This document shows, piece by piece, positions 15,715 to 24,818 of a DNA stretch of 38,089 nucleotides; within the stretch, counting starts at the first letter, position 1, and every line of letters starts with the position of its first letter. The translations under genes were made by a program, and so were the position numbers. Below the pieces are notes generated by a model. It ran no database searches, was not told the origin of the DNA, and saw only the letters and a list, made by a program, of their open reading frames with translations. Source of the stretch: Deltaproteobacteria bacterium (lineage in GTDB: Bacteria > Myxococcota_A > UBA796 > UBA2385); assembly GCA_016792625.1 (NCBI GenBank), contig JAEUKK010000174.1:1-38089 (forward strand), given 5' to 3'.

Positions 15715-17699
15715 GCAGCTTGAGTGACGCGCGGATCAAAGAGCTGTACGCCAACTTCGACGAGGGGCGAGGGGCCGGATGGGAGAAGTGGCTGGCAGAC
15801 GCGACCGCCCACCTGGAGTGGGCGCAGGCCCTGACGGACGCGGAGCTGCGCGCGCCCGAGATCCAGCGCCGCCTATGGACCGAGACCGGACTCGGCACGG
15901 CCGGACCAGCCGAAAATCTCCCGATTACGCAGCTTCCCGGCGACCCCACGCTGACCGAGCTGTACCTGCTTGTGCGACACGAGGCGCTGCCGCCCGACGC
16001 GAGCCCGCGCGCGCAGCGTTTGGAGGCACTCTACGCCGCGATCCGCAACCGCGCCCAGGGGCTGCTGCCCGGAAACATGCCCCACACCCGGCTGCGGCGC
16101 CTGATGATGTCGCTGCGGCCGCAGGAGCTGCACTGTGGCTTCTCGGACGCCTCGCTCGGCGACACCCGCGACCTTCTGGTGGGGCGCAAGGTCAGCGGCC
16201 AGGTCGAGGGCGCCTGCCTCGCCCGGGCGCGGCTGCGCGAGGTGCTGGGCGAAGAGGAGGACCTGCGCGCCCACGCGGTGCGGGCGACCTTCTGTTGGTG
16301 GCTGCACGAGAACCGCGACGTGGTGGAGAAGGGAGGCTCCAAAGGGCCCAACCCGCCCTGGACGGGCGAACGCATCTATCAGCTGTGGCAGAGTGACCTC
16401 GCCCAGGCGGCCTACTGCGAGGGGCTGGCCGAGACCACCATCAGCACCTACCGCCAAGCGGTGAACAGCGTGCTGACGGCGCTGCGCGCCTCGCATGGCG
16501 ACCAGCCCGTCGACCTCGAGGCCGATGTGCTTGGGGCCATCACCCAACAGTGGGGCCGCGGGGCCACCCCACAGACCGTGAACGGCTACCGCCTCAAGTG
16601 GAACCGGTGGGCGCACATCGCCAACACCCTCGGCCTGCCGCTGCGCCCCCTCTCCACTGTGCAGTTGCCCTTTTTGGATGAGGTTGCCCCGGCGGCAGCG
16701 GTCGAGCCGACCCTGGCCGAGCTTCGCGCCCGATTCCAGGCCGACAACGACGCGGGCAAGCTGATCTTCCCACCGGCCATGGTCCGCGGCCTCTACGCCG
16801 CCTGGAGCTTCCATCCGCGCAAGCGCTTCGCCCTGCTCTCGGGCCTGTCGGGCACCGGCAAGACCGAGCTGCTCAAGCACACCGCGCGCCTGACCTGCGA
16901 GCATATGGGCCTCGACGAAAACAACCACGTGGCCCTCATCGCGGTCAACCCCGACTGGCGTGACCCCAGCGGCCTGCTCGGGCACCTGAGCACCCTGCAC
17001 AACCCGCCCACCTTTCACGCCGAAGCGGCGCTGCGCCTCGTGCTCCGGGCGGCCAACGACCCTGGCCGGCCCTATTTCTTGCTGCTCGACGAGATGAACC
17101 TCGCCCCGGTCGAGCGTTATTTTGCGCCCTTCCTCTCAGCGATGGAGTCGGGTACAGATCTGCTGCTGCACGGCGAAGACGACGAGGTGAACGGAGTGCC
17201 CCCGCGCGTGGCATGGCCCAGCAACCTGCGCATCGGCGGCACGGTCAACATGGACGAGACGACCTACCCCTTCAGCGACAAGGTGCTCGACCGGGCCTTC
17301 ACCTTCGAGTTCTGGGAGGTGAACATCGAGGCCCTCTTCGATACGCGTGACCCCGATGGGCCCACTGAAGAGGCCGCGCAGGCCGCCCTGCGCGCGCTGC
17401 AGGCCCAGCTCGTGCCCATCCGCCGCCACGTTGGTTACCGCGCGCTGACCGAGGCCCTCGACTGGATCGCGACCTGCCACCAACACGACCCCGACGCGCC
17501 GATGCACGAGCTGATCGACGAGGCGGTCTTCGCCAAGGTGCTGCCGCGCCTGCGGGGCAGCGAGTCGAGCGCGCTGTCGACCGCGCTGGCGCAGATCCAA
17601 AAGGTCTGTGTCGAACACAAGCTGAGCCGCTGCCAAGCCAAGGTGCAGCAGATGGCCGCGCGCCTGACCGAGACCGGCGTGACCGGCTTCTGGTCGTGA
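15711..17699 (+). CDS. McrB-like AAA+ NTPase in the DISARM-like operon
   Basis: 662 residues, ATG 15711 overlapping the methylase stop. Walker A GLSGTGKT at 378-385, Walker B FLLLDEMNLAPVERYF with D460-E461, and the sensor block GTVNMDETTYPFSDKVLDRA from G510. The last is the MNxxD-like signature of McrB-type AAA+ proteins of the MoxR/dynein clade. McrB drives DNA translocation and activates a PD-(D/E)XK partner, and here the next gene encodes just such a protein. The N-terminal ~340 residues would be the recognition part; within them residues 225-312 (ETTISTYRQAVNSVLTAL, then TPQTVNGYRLKWNRW) look like a recombinase-type SAM-like helical DNA-binding unit, which is tentative. DISARM as usually described has no such subunit. 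Confidence 0.82.
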   Translation: MSSLSDARIKELYANFDEGRGAGWEKWLADATAHLEWAQALTDAELRAPEIQRRLWTETGLGTAGPAENLPITQLPGDPTLTELYLLVRHEALPPDASPRAQRLEALYAAIRNRAQGLLPGNMPHTRLRRLMMSLRPQELHCGFSDASLGDTRDLLVGRKVSGQVEGACLARARLREVLGEEEDLRAHAVRATFCWWLHENRDVVEKGGSKGPNPPWTGERIYQLWQSDLAQAAYCEGLAETTISTYRQAVNSVLTALRASHGDQPVDLEADVLGAITQQWGRGATPQTVNGYRLKWNRWAHIANTLGLPLRPLSTVQLPFLDEVAPAAAVEPTLAELRARFQADNDAGKLIFPPAMVRGLYAAWSFHPRKRFALLSGLSGTGKTELLKHTARLTCEHMGLDENNHVALIAVNPDWRDPSGLLGHLSTLHNPPTFHAEAALRLVLRAANDPGRPYFLLLDEMNLAPVERYFAPFLSAMESGTDLLLHGEDDEVNGVPPRVAWPSNLRIGGTVNMDETTYPFSDKVLDRAFTFEFWEVNIEALFDTRDPDGPTEEAAQAALRALQAQLVPIRRHVGYRALTEALDWIATCHQHDPDAPMHELIDEAVFAKVLPRLRGSESSALSTALAQIQKVCVEHKLSRCQAKVQQMAARLTETGVTGFWS

Positions 17700-19312
17700 G
17701 CGCCGCGGCGGCGGCCCCGGCCGCGGTCGTCGAGATCATCGACGGGCGGGGCCAAGCGGTGGGGCGCGCCGGCGGGGCCTTCGTGCTCACCGAGGCCCGG
17801 CGCTACACCCTGCGGGCGCCCGCCGGCTGCACGGCCGCCCACCTCAACGGCGTGGAGCTGCCGCGGGATGGCCGCGGCGGCTTCCTCATCGAGCTGCCCT
17901 TCGCGGTTGGCCGCTACCACGTGCGGCTGCAGCAGGTCGATCTCGCCGAGGAGCACACGCTTGAGGTGCTGCCCGACGGCGCCAAGCTCGACCCCCAGAC
18001 CTGGATGGCCCTGCTCGACGAGCTCGAGGCCTGGCTGCCCGGCCTCGCCACCGGGGTCGAGGGCGCCCGGCTCGGCGGGGTCGGGCGCACCGGCGCGGCG
18101 GCCCCCCTGCTGGTCGAGGCGCTGCTGCCCCTGCTGCCTGAGCTGGAGCGCGCGCTGACCGCTGTCCTCGACGCGCCCCGCCTGCGCACCACCGAGCAGC
18201 GGGCCGAGCGGCCCCTGCACCAAGCCCGGCGGGCCGACCGCGGGGCCATCATCGCGCTCGGCCGGGCGTCGGCGACGGTGGCCGCGCTGGCCGGCAGGCC
18301 GGTCGGGGGCCGCCCGCCGACGCTCTGGGTGACCGAGGCCGAGCCCACCTTAGACCACGCGGCCAACCGCCACGTCGCGTGGCTGATCCACAGGGTGATC
18401 CTGCGGCTTGAGCAGGCGGCCGCCATCCTGGCCGAAGCCAAGGGCACCGAGCTGCTGCGGGGAGAGCGTTGGTTGGCCAGCCGCGCCGCGGCCTGCACGC
18501 GCGGGGCGGCCCGGCTGAAGCGCCGCTGGCGGGCCTCGATCTTCGCGCCCCTGCCCGCCGAGGCGGCGAGCGCCGGCGCGCTGCTCGTGGTGCAAGACCA
18601 CCCCACCTATGGCCGGCTGCATCGCCTCGCTTGGCGCATCATCGGCGCCCGCTTCGATCTGGGCCCGGCCCCCCTGCAGGCGGCGACCCGCCCGAGCTTC
18701 ACGCTCTATGAGCTGTGGTGCTTCTTGGCCGTGCAGCGCGTCATCAGCGAACTGTTAGGCGCAGGCTGGGCCATGCGCAGCCGAGGCCTCGACGCCCTGC
18801 TCAGGCTGCAGAGCACCGGCGCAGGCGCCCGGGTGTGTTGGTCGCGGGGCGCGGGCGCTGACCGGGCCGAGCTGCGGCTGGACTTCAACCTCAGCTTCCG
18901 TCGCCTGGAGCGGCTCAGCGAGAGCAGCGGCCGGCACGCGCTGAGCAAGCAGCGGCGCCCCGACCTCACGCTGCGGGTCAGCGGGCCCGGCGGCGCGTCG
19001 TGGGCCGTGCTCGACGCCAAGTACCGCGTGGGCCAAAGCAACGTCGCCGACGCCATGCAGAGCGTGCACATCTACCGCGACGCCCTGCGCTGGCCCGCGG
19101 CGGGCGGCCCCCCGGTGGCGGGCTTCTTGCTCTGCCCCGACCGCGCGGACGGCGACGCGCTGTGGTTTGATCCGGCCTTCCACGCGGCCTACGGCATGGG
19201 CGCGCTCTGCCTGCGGCCGGGCAAGGCCACCCCGTCCGAGACCCGCGATGCCCTGGCCGCCCTCATCGCCCCCGCGTTGCAGAGCGCAGAGAGAGAGCCC
19301 GATGCCCGCTGA
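17696..19312 (+). CDS. McrC-like DUF2357 protein with PD-(D/E)XK nuclease domain
   Basis: 538 residues from GTG 17696, overlapping the McrB-like stop (GTGA). The N-terminal ~110 residues are beta-rich (EIIDGRGQAV onward), followed by helical DUF2357-type sequence. The C-terminus carries a PD-(D/E)XK core: RPDLTLRV with D423, then VLDAKYRVGQ with D440 and K442, and a following SVHIYRDAL helix. This is the arrangement of McrC-type nucleases that cut DNA when driven by McrB. No signal or membrane segment. In this operon it is the only clear nuclease, since no phospholipase-D DrmC is present, so it is probably the cleaving subunit. Its stop lies 11 nt into the next gene. Confidence 0.8.
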   Translation: MSAAAAAPAAVVEIIDGRGQAVGRAGGAFVLTEARRYTLRAPAGCTAAHLNGVELPRDGRGGFLIELPFAVGRYHVRLQQVDLAEEHTLEVLPDGAKLDPQTWMALLDELEAWLPGLATGVEGARLGGVGRTGAAAPLLVEALLPLLPELERALTAVLDAPRLRTTEQRAERPLHQARRADRGAIIALGRASATVAALAGRPVGGRPPTLWVTEAEPTLDHAANRHVAWLIHRVILRLEQAAAILAEAKGTELLRGERWLASRAAACTRGAARLKRRWRASIFAPLPAEAASAGALLVVQDHPTYGRLHRLAWRIIGARFDLGPAPLQAATRPSFTLYELWCFLAVQRVISELLGAGWAMRSRGLDALLRLQSTGAGARVCWSRGAGADRAELRLDFNLSFRRLERLSESSGRHALSKQRRPDLTLRVSGPGGASWAVLDAKYRVGQSNVADAMQSVHIYRDALRWPAAGGPPVAGFLLCPDRADGDALWFDPAFHAAYGMGALCLRPGKATPSETRDALAALIAPALQSAEREPDAR

Positions 19313-22300
19313 CCCCACGACCCAAGTGGCCATCCGCGACGCGCTGATTGACGCCCTGCGCGCCGATCTGATCGGGCCCATGGCGCTCGACGAGGTCATC
19401 GAGAGCCGCCCCTCGCGCTGGTACCTCGCGGGCTTCTTGGTGCCCACCGCCACCCCGCTCGCCGAGCGCCAAGACCCCGAGGTGGCCGAGGCGCTGAGCA
19501 TCGACGCCGACCAGGGCGACGAGACAGATGACGCGGTGGCTGCGCCGCGGGCCTACTTCCCCTCGTCGATGGGGCTGTCGTTCTTGGTCGGGCCGGGCAC
19601 CCGGCAGCTCGAGGTCAGCGCCGAGTGGGCCGACTACGTGCACCTGAGCGAAGCCGAGACCCTGCAGTGGCAAGAGGTCGAGCGGGCGCGGCGGCGGGCC
19701 CGGGCGAGCGCGCGGGCCGGGGCCCAGACGGTGACCGCGGCCCCCGAGGAAGAGCGGGCGGCGGCCGAAGGTACGCGCTTTCGGTACTGGAAGCGGGCGG
19801 CGGCCCACCAGACCACCGTGCCGGTGCGGCTGGATGGGCCCGCGCGGCCCGTTCCGCTGACGCCCCAAGGCGACGTGGTGGTCGTTCCTTCCGTGCGCCC
19901 GGCGCCAGCCAACGCGGGCCCGCCGGGGACCCGCGTGGTGTCGCTGTTCTTGGTGAACCAGCGCCAGCCCCAAGATGACCACGCCGACGAGCGCTTCCTC
20001 TTCCAGGCGCGGCTGGTGGTGGGCTGCGCCGACGGTTTTGTGCCCCGGGTGCACCGCGACCCCTCGGGGCACCCCGACGACCGCCGCAACGACCTGCAGT
20101 ACCGGGACCGTCCCGAGTGGGCGGTGGGCCACGGGGTGTCGACCGAGCCGCTGCAGGTCAGCCCGCGGGGCTGCACCATGCTCGCGACCACCTGGGTGCC
20201 GGTCGCCCAGGTCCACCGCATGACGGCCCGCGAAGTCCCCGGCCTGCCCACCGCGATGGAGGCGCTCGCCGCCATCACCGATCCGGCGGCCCTCGAGGCC
20301 CAGCTCGCCCCGCTGCTCAGCGCCTACACCGGCTGGATCACACAGCAGGCGGCCGCGGGCGCCCGCTTGGCCGACCCCCAGCACCGCCAGACCGCCGCCG
20401 AGCTGATGCAAGCGGCCGGGCTGGCGGCGACGCGGGTGGCCAGCGGCCTGCGGCGCCTGCGGGCCGATCCGGTGGCCTTCCGGGCCTTCCAGCTCACCAA
20501 CTTGGCCATGGCCGGGGCCGCCCGCAAGCAGCGGCCCGACCAGACGCCCACCTGGCGGTTGTTTCAGCTCGCGTTCGTCTTGCTGAACATCGACGGGCTC
20601 AGTGATCCGGGGCACGCCGACCGGCGGGCGGTCGAGCTGCTCTTCTTCCCCACCGGCGGCGGCAAGACCGAGGCCTACCTGGGCTTAGCGGCGTTTACGC
20701 TGTTCTCGCGCCGCCTGCGGGCGCAAGGTGCGCCCGGGGGCGGCTTGGGGGTCGGCGTGCTGCTGCGCTACACCCTGCGGCTGCTGACCCTCGACCAGCT
20801 CGCCCGCGCGGCCCAGCTGGTCTGCGCGATGGAGCTGCTGCGCAGAGCCGAGCCCGCGGCCCTGGGCGCGGCGCGGTTCACCGTCGGGGTCTGGGTCGGG
20901 CGCAAGGCCACGCCGAACACGCTAAGCGACGTCGAGCCCGTGCTGCGGCGCATCCGCGAGGGGCTGCCGCTGTTTGCCGACCCCAAGCCCCTGCCGCTCG
21001 AGGCCTGCCCCTGGTGCGCCACCCCGCTGGGCCGCGACCCCTACCAGCTGCACCCCGCGGGCGCGAAGGTCAAGCATAGCCTGACGGTGAGCTGCGCCGA
21101 CGAGGACTGCCCCTTTCACGCCGAGCAGGGGGTGGGTCTGCCGCCACACCGACGGGGCCTGCCTATCGTGACGGTCGACGAGCACGTCTACCACGAGCTG
21201 CCCAGCGTGCTCATCGGCACCGTCGACAAGTTCGCCAGCCTGCCCTGGCGCGGGGCCAGCGGGAACCTGTTCGGCCGGGTGCGCGCGGTCGGCCGGCCGG
21301 GCGCGCCCGACGAGGGCGTGCTCTACGGAAATGACGAGAAGCCGCCCAAAGAGGCCCTGCCGCTGCCTGCGGGGCTCGCCCCGCCCGACCTCATCCTGCA
21401 AGACGAGCTGCACCTCATCACCGGCCCGCTGGGCACGATGGTCGGGCTCTACGAAGCAGCCATTGAGGCGCTGTGCCAAGACAAGGTGCCCGCGGGGCCC
21501 AAGATCGTGGCGTCGACAGCGACCGCGCGGCGGGCCAGCGAACAGATCCGCGCGGTGTTCGCGCGCGACACGGTGCACCTCTTCCCCCCGCAGGGGATTG
21601 ACGCCGACGACAGCTTTTTCGCCGAGGTCGACCGGCGGCCTGAGAAGGCGCGGCTCTATGTCGGGCTGGCGGCGCCGGGCCGGCCGGTGAAGCTGCTCGC
21701 CTCGCGCGCCTACGCGGGCCTACTCGGGGCCACCCAGCGCCAGTGGCAGGCGGCCGGCAAGCCGGGCCTCGACAACCCCGCCGACACGTACATGAGCTTG
21801 GTGGCCTACTTCAACGCGCTGCGCGAGCTCGGCGGGGCCCAGCGCATCTTGCAAGAAGAGGTCGACGGGCGCACGCGCAGGCTGTCCGAGCGCCGGCCGC
21901 TCGATGAGCCCGAGAGCCGCCACTTCGCCGACCGCCTGGTCAGCTACGACCTGCTCGAGCTGACCAGCCGCCAGACCACCGACCAGATCACCGCGCACGC
22001 GGCGCGGCTGCGGGCGGCCTACGCGCCCAAGGGCCCCCAGCGCACCGACGTATTGCTGGCCAGCTCGATGATCTCGGTGGGCGTCGATATCCCCCGGCTG
22101 GGTCTGATGGTGGTCAACGGCCAACCCCGGACGGTCGCCGAGTACATCCAGGCCACCTCGCGGGTGGGGCGCGAGACGCCCGGCCTCGTGGTGACCCTGT
22201 TCAGCACCCACAAGCCGCGCGACCGCTCGCACTACGAGCGCTTCTTGAGCTTCCACGAGACCTTCTACCGGCACGTTGAAGCAGCGTCGGTGACGCCATT

Positions 22301-22757
22301 CTCCGCGCGGGCCATCGACCGCGGCCTGCCCGGGCTGGTGGTGGCGCTGGGGCGGCACCTGCCCGCGCGCATGGCCCCGGCCGACCGCGCGCTGGCCGTG
22401 CGCGAGCTGCCCGAGCTCTCGGCGCAGCTGCAGGCCCTGCTGGTCGCGCGGGCCGCCGCCCACCGGGGTCAAGCGGGGGCGCCGCCCGACGCCAAGCTCG
22501 AGGCGCGGGTGGCCTTCTTGATGGACCAGTGGCGCGCGGTGGTCACCGCGGTGCACGACGCCGGCGGCGGTCTCTGGTACTCGCCGTGGGAGACCAAGGG
22601 GGACAAGGCCACCCTGCTGCACACCGCGGTCGATGACATCGTGAACGGCGCCTACACCACGCACCTCAAACACTTTCGCGCGCCGACCTCGATGCGCGAC
22701 GTCGAGCCCGCCGTGCACATCTGGGTGGATCGCCCACGCGACCCGGGGGTCAAATGA
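19302..22757 (+). CDS. drmA: DrmA-like helicase (DISARM core)
   Basis: 1151 residues from ATG 19302, inside the end of the preceding gene; a purine-rich GAGAGAGA lies just upstream. Walker A PTGGGKTEA (P450 onward, K455), a zinc-ribbon insertion C569-x2-C572-x25-C598-x4-C603, motif II DELH at 701-704 followed by LITGPLGTMVGLYEAAIEAL, motif III STATARR from S738, motif V SSMISVGVDIPRLG (about 921-934) and motif VI QATSRVGR at 950-957. DELHLITGPLG and the closing GVDIPRLGLMVV are characteristic of the DrmA type of SF2 helicase found with DUF1998 proteins. Overlaps the next gene by 4 nt (ATGA). Expected role: DNA translocation or unwinding with DrmB during phage restriction. Confidence 0.88.
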   Translation: MPADPTTQVAIRDALIDALRADLIGPMALDEVIESRPSRWYLAGFLVPTATPLAERQDPEVAEALSIDADQGDETDDAVAAPRAYFPSSMGLSFLVGPGTRQLEVSAEWADYVHLSEAETLQWQEVERARRRARASARAGAQTVTAAPEEERAAAEGTRFRYWKRAAAHQTTVPVRLDGPARPVPLTPQGDVVVVPSVRPAPANAGPPGTRVVSLFLVNQRQPQDDHADERFLFQARLVVGCADGFVPRVHRDPSGHPDDRRNDLQYRDRPEWAVGHGVSTEPLQVSPRGCTMLATTWVPVAQVHRMTAREVPGLPTAMEALAAITDPAALEAQLAPLLSAYTGWITQQAAAGARLADPQHRQTAAELMQAAGLAATRVASGLRRLRADPVAFRAFQLTNLAMAGAARKQRPDQTPTWRLFQLAFVLLNIDGLSDPGHADRRAVELLFFPTGGGKTEAYLGLAAFTLFSRRLRAQGAPGGGLGVGVLLRYTLRLLTLDQLARAAQLVCAMELLRRAEPAALGAARFTVGVWVGRKATPNTLSDVEPVLRRIREGLPLFADPKPLPLEACPWCATPLGRDPYQLHPAGAKVKHSLTVSCADEDCPFHAEQGVGLPPHRRGLPIVTVDEHVYHELPSVLIGTVDKFASLPWRGASGNLFGRVRAVGRPGAPDEGVLYGNDEKPPKEALPLPAGLAPPDLILQDELHLITGPLGTMVGLYEAAIEALCQDKVPAGPKIVASTATARRASEQIRAVFARDTVHLFPPQGIDADDSFFAEVDRRPEKARLYVGLAAPGRPVKLLASRAYAGLLGATQRQWQAAGKPGLDNPADTYMSLVAYFNALRELGGAQRILQEEVDGRTRRLSERRPLDEPESRHFADRLVSYDLLELTSRQTTDQITAHAARLRAAYAPKGPQRTDVLLASSMISVGVDIPRLGLMVVNGQPRTVAEYIQATSRVGRETPGLVVTLFSTHKPRDRSHYERFLSFHETFYRHVEAASVTPFSARAIDRGLPGLVVALGRHLPARMAPADRALAVRELPELSAQLQALLVARAAAHRGQAGAPPDAKLEARVAFLMDQWRAVVTAVHDAGGGLWYSPWETKGDKATLLHTAVDDIVNGAYTTHLKHFRAPTSMRDVEPAVHIWVDRPRDPGVK

Positions 22758-24688
22758 ACCGAAATGGACGCCGCCCCGACGGGCAGGCCCGCCGCAGCCA
22801 GGTGCTCACCAGCGCGGGTGCCGGCGCGCTGGTCGATCTGGTCGAAGACGCGGTCATCATCAAGGGCCTCGACGGCTGGCATTACCCGAGCGAAGACGAG
22901 GGCTTCATCGAAGAGCCGCGCCTCGCCCGGGCGGTGCTGGGCCAGCTGCGCAGCTTCGGCCGCTGGCGGCGGGCCCACGTGCGCCTGCGCCTGCCGCCGG
23001 TGGCCGACCCCGACAGCCCAGGCCCGCACCGGGGCATCCACGCCCGCGAGTTCCCCAAGTGGTTCCTGTGCGCGCGCTGCCAGTCGCTGGTGCAGCGCAG
23101 CGCGCTCGACGCCCGTCGACGGCATCAGTGCAGCCCCGGCTCGCCCGCCAAGCCCGCGCCGACCGTACCCGTGCGCTTCGTCGCGGCCTGCGCCCGGGGG
23201 CACATCCAAGACATCAACTGGCGCTACTTCCTGCACCCCGGTGAGCCGCCCGCCGGCGTCGAGGAGCCTTTTCGCTGCCTGCCCGCGCCCGAGCGCGCAG
23301 CGGCCGACCTCGCCGCAGATGGGGAGCGCCCAACCGCCGACCTGCAGCTGCGGACCGAGGGCACCACGGGCGAGCTGGCCGACCTGCTGATCAGCTGCCG
23401 GCGCTGCGGCGCGCGGCGCAGCCTGCAGGACCTCAACCGCCCCCACCAGCTCGGGCGCTGCTTCGGCTGGCGGCCCTGGCTCTCGACCGACGACAACGAA
23501 GAGTGCCCCGAGCCCACCAAGCTGCTCGTGCGCACCGCCACCAACGCGTGGCTGCCGTTGAGCCTGAGCGCGCTGCACCTCGGCGAGGGGGACCGCGACC
23601 TGCGCCGCGTGGTCGACAGCCACTGGGATGCGCTCGCGCGCCTCGACTGCGAGGCCGACGTCGCCTTCGCCCGCCGCAAGGTGCTGCCGCTCAGCGTGGC
23701 CAAGGAGCTCGAGCCCTACACCGACGCCGAGATCCTCGCGCGGGTGCTGCAAAAAGCCGCCGGGGTCAATGAAGACGACAAGGTGAGCCTGCGGGCGCCC
23801 GAGTGGGCGGCGCTCACCGCCGCCGAGTATGGCCTGAGCACCGACCTGCCCGAGCGGGGCGTGGACTGGTTCGCCACCCGGGTCTCGCCGCCCGAGCTGC
23901 CCCCGGCCATCGACCGGGTGGTGCTGGTGCCCGCGCTCAAGATCGTGTTCGCGCAGGTCGGCTTCCTGCGCCTGGAGGGCTTCCCCACCGACGCCGAGGG
24001 GCTCTCGCAGCCCGACCCGGCGCGGGTGGCGCCGCTGAGCCTGCACCAAGACTGGGTGCCCGCGGTGGAGCAGCGCGGCGAGGGCTTCTTCATCAGCTTC
24101 GACGAGGCCCACCTGCGCGCGTGGGAGGAGCGCCCCGCGGTCCGCAACCGCGCCGAGCGTTTTCGCCGGGCGATGCAGGCCCACAACCGCGCGGCGGGCC
24201 GGCCTGACGAAAGTTTTGAGGGCCCGCGCCTGCTCATGTTGCACAGCCTCGCGCACATGCTGATCCGCGCGATCAGCCTGGAGTGCGGCTACTCCGCGGC
24301 GGCCATTCGTGAGCGCATCTATTGCTACCGGGCGCCCGACCTCGCGCCGGGGCAGCCCGACCTCGCCGGCTCGCGCGCGGGGATCATGCTGTACACCGGC
24401 ACGCCCGGCTCAGAGGGCACGCTGGGCGGCCTGGTCGAGGTGGGCCGCAACATCGCCCACCACCTCGCCGCCGCCCTCGAGGCCAACCGCCTCTGCTCGA
24501 ACGACCCCGTCTGCGCGCAGCACGGCCCCGACACCCTCGACGGCCGCCACCGCGAAGGCGCGGCCTGCCACGGCTGCTTGCTCATCGCCGAGCCGAGCTG
24601 CGAGCGCATGAACGCTGACCTGGACAGGGCTTTCGTCGTCGAGACCGTGGATGAGGGGAGCGCGGGCTGCGCGTTTTTTGGGGGGTGA
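22754..24688 (+). CDS. drmB: DrmB-like DUF1998 protein (DISARM core)
   Basis: 644 residues, ATG 22754 overlapping the drmA-like stop. The N-terminus has QVLTSAGAGALVDLVEDAVII, as in DrmB. Likely zinc ligands are C106 and C109 (FLCARC), C126, C146 (AACARGHIQDINWRYF) and a CRRCGARR pair near 215. The C-terminal DUF1998 block reads LHSLAHMLIRAISLECGYSA (near 498), then YTGTPGSEGTLGGLVEVG and finally CSNDPVCAQH and GAACHGCLLIAEPSCE, the usual terminal cysteine cluster. DrmA and DrmB act as a complex in DISARM. The last gene of the operon; no drmC follows. No T-rich terminator was found right after it. Confidence 0.88.
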   Translation: MNRNGRRPDGQARRSQVLTSAGAGALVDLVEDAVIIKGLDGWHYPSEDEGFIEEPRLARAVLGQLRSFGRWRRAHVRLRLPPVADPDSPGPHRGIHAREFPKWFLCARCQSLVQRSALDARRRHQCSPGSPAKPAPTVPVRFVAACARGHIQDINWRYFLHPGEPPAGVEEPFRCLPAPERAAADLAADGERPTADLQLRTEGTTGELADLLISCRRCGARRSLQDLNRPHQLGRCFGWRPWLSTDDNEECPEPTKLLVRTATNAWLPLSLSALHLGEGDRDLRRVVDSHWDALARLDCEADVAFARRKVLPLSVAKELEPYTDAEILARVLQKAAGVNEDDKVSLRAPEWAALTAAEYGLSTDLPERGVDWFATRVSPPELPPAIDRVVLVPALKIVFAQVGFLRLEGFPTDAEGLSQPDPARVAPLSLHQDWVPAVEQRGEGFFISFDEAHLRAWEERPAVRNRAERFRRAMQAHNRAAGRPDESFEGPRLLMLHSLAHMLIRAISLECGYSAAAIRERIYCYRAPDLAPGQPDLAGSRAGIMLYTGTPGSEGTLGGLVEVGRNIAHHLAAALEANRLCSNDPVCAQHGPDTLDGRHREGAACHGCLLIAEPSCERMNADLDRAFVVETVDEGSAGCAFFGG

Positions 24689-24818
24689 AGGGCGGGGCGC
24701 GGTGGAGCAGCCCGTCGGCCTCGGTTGAAGCGCAACGGGCGTGCGGGTATGAGCAGGCGGAGGGGTCTGCAGGCTCGCCGTCCCGCTCGCTGCCCGTCGA
24801 CACACCGTGAGGAACCCC

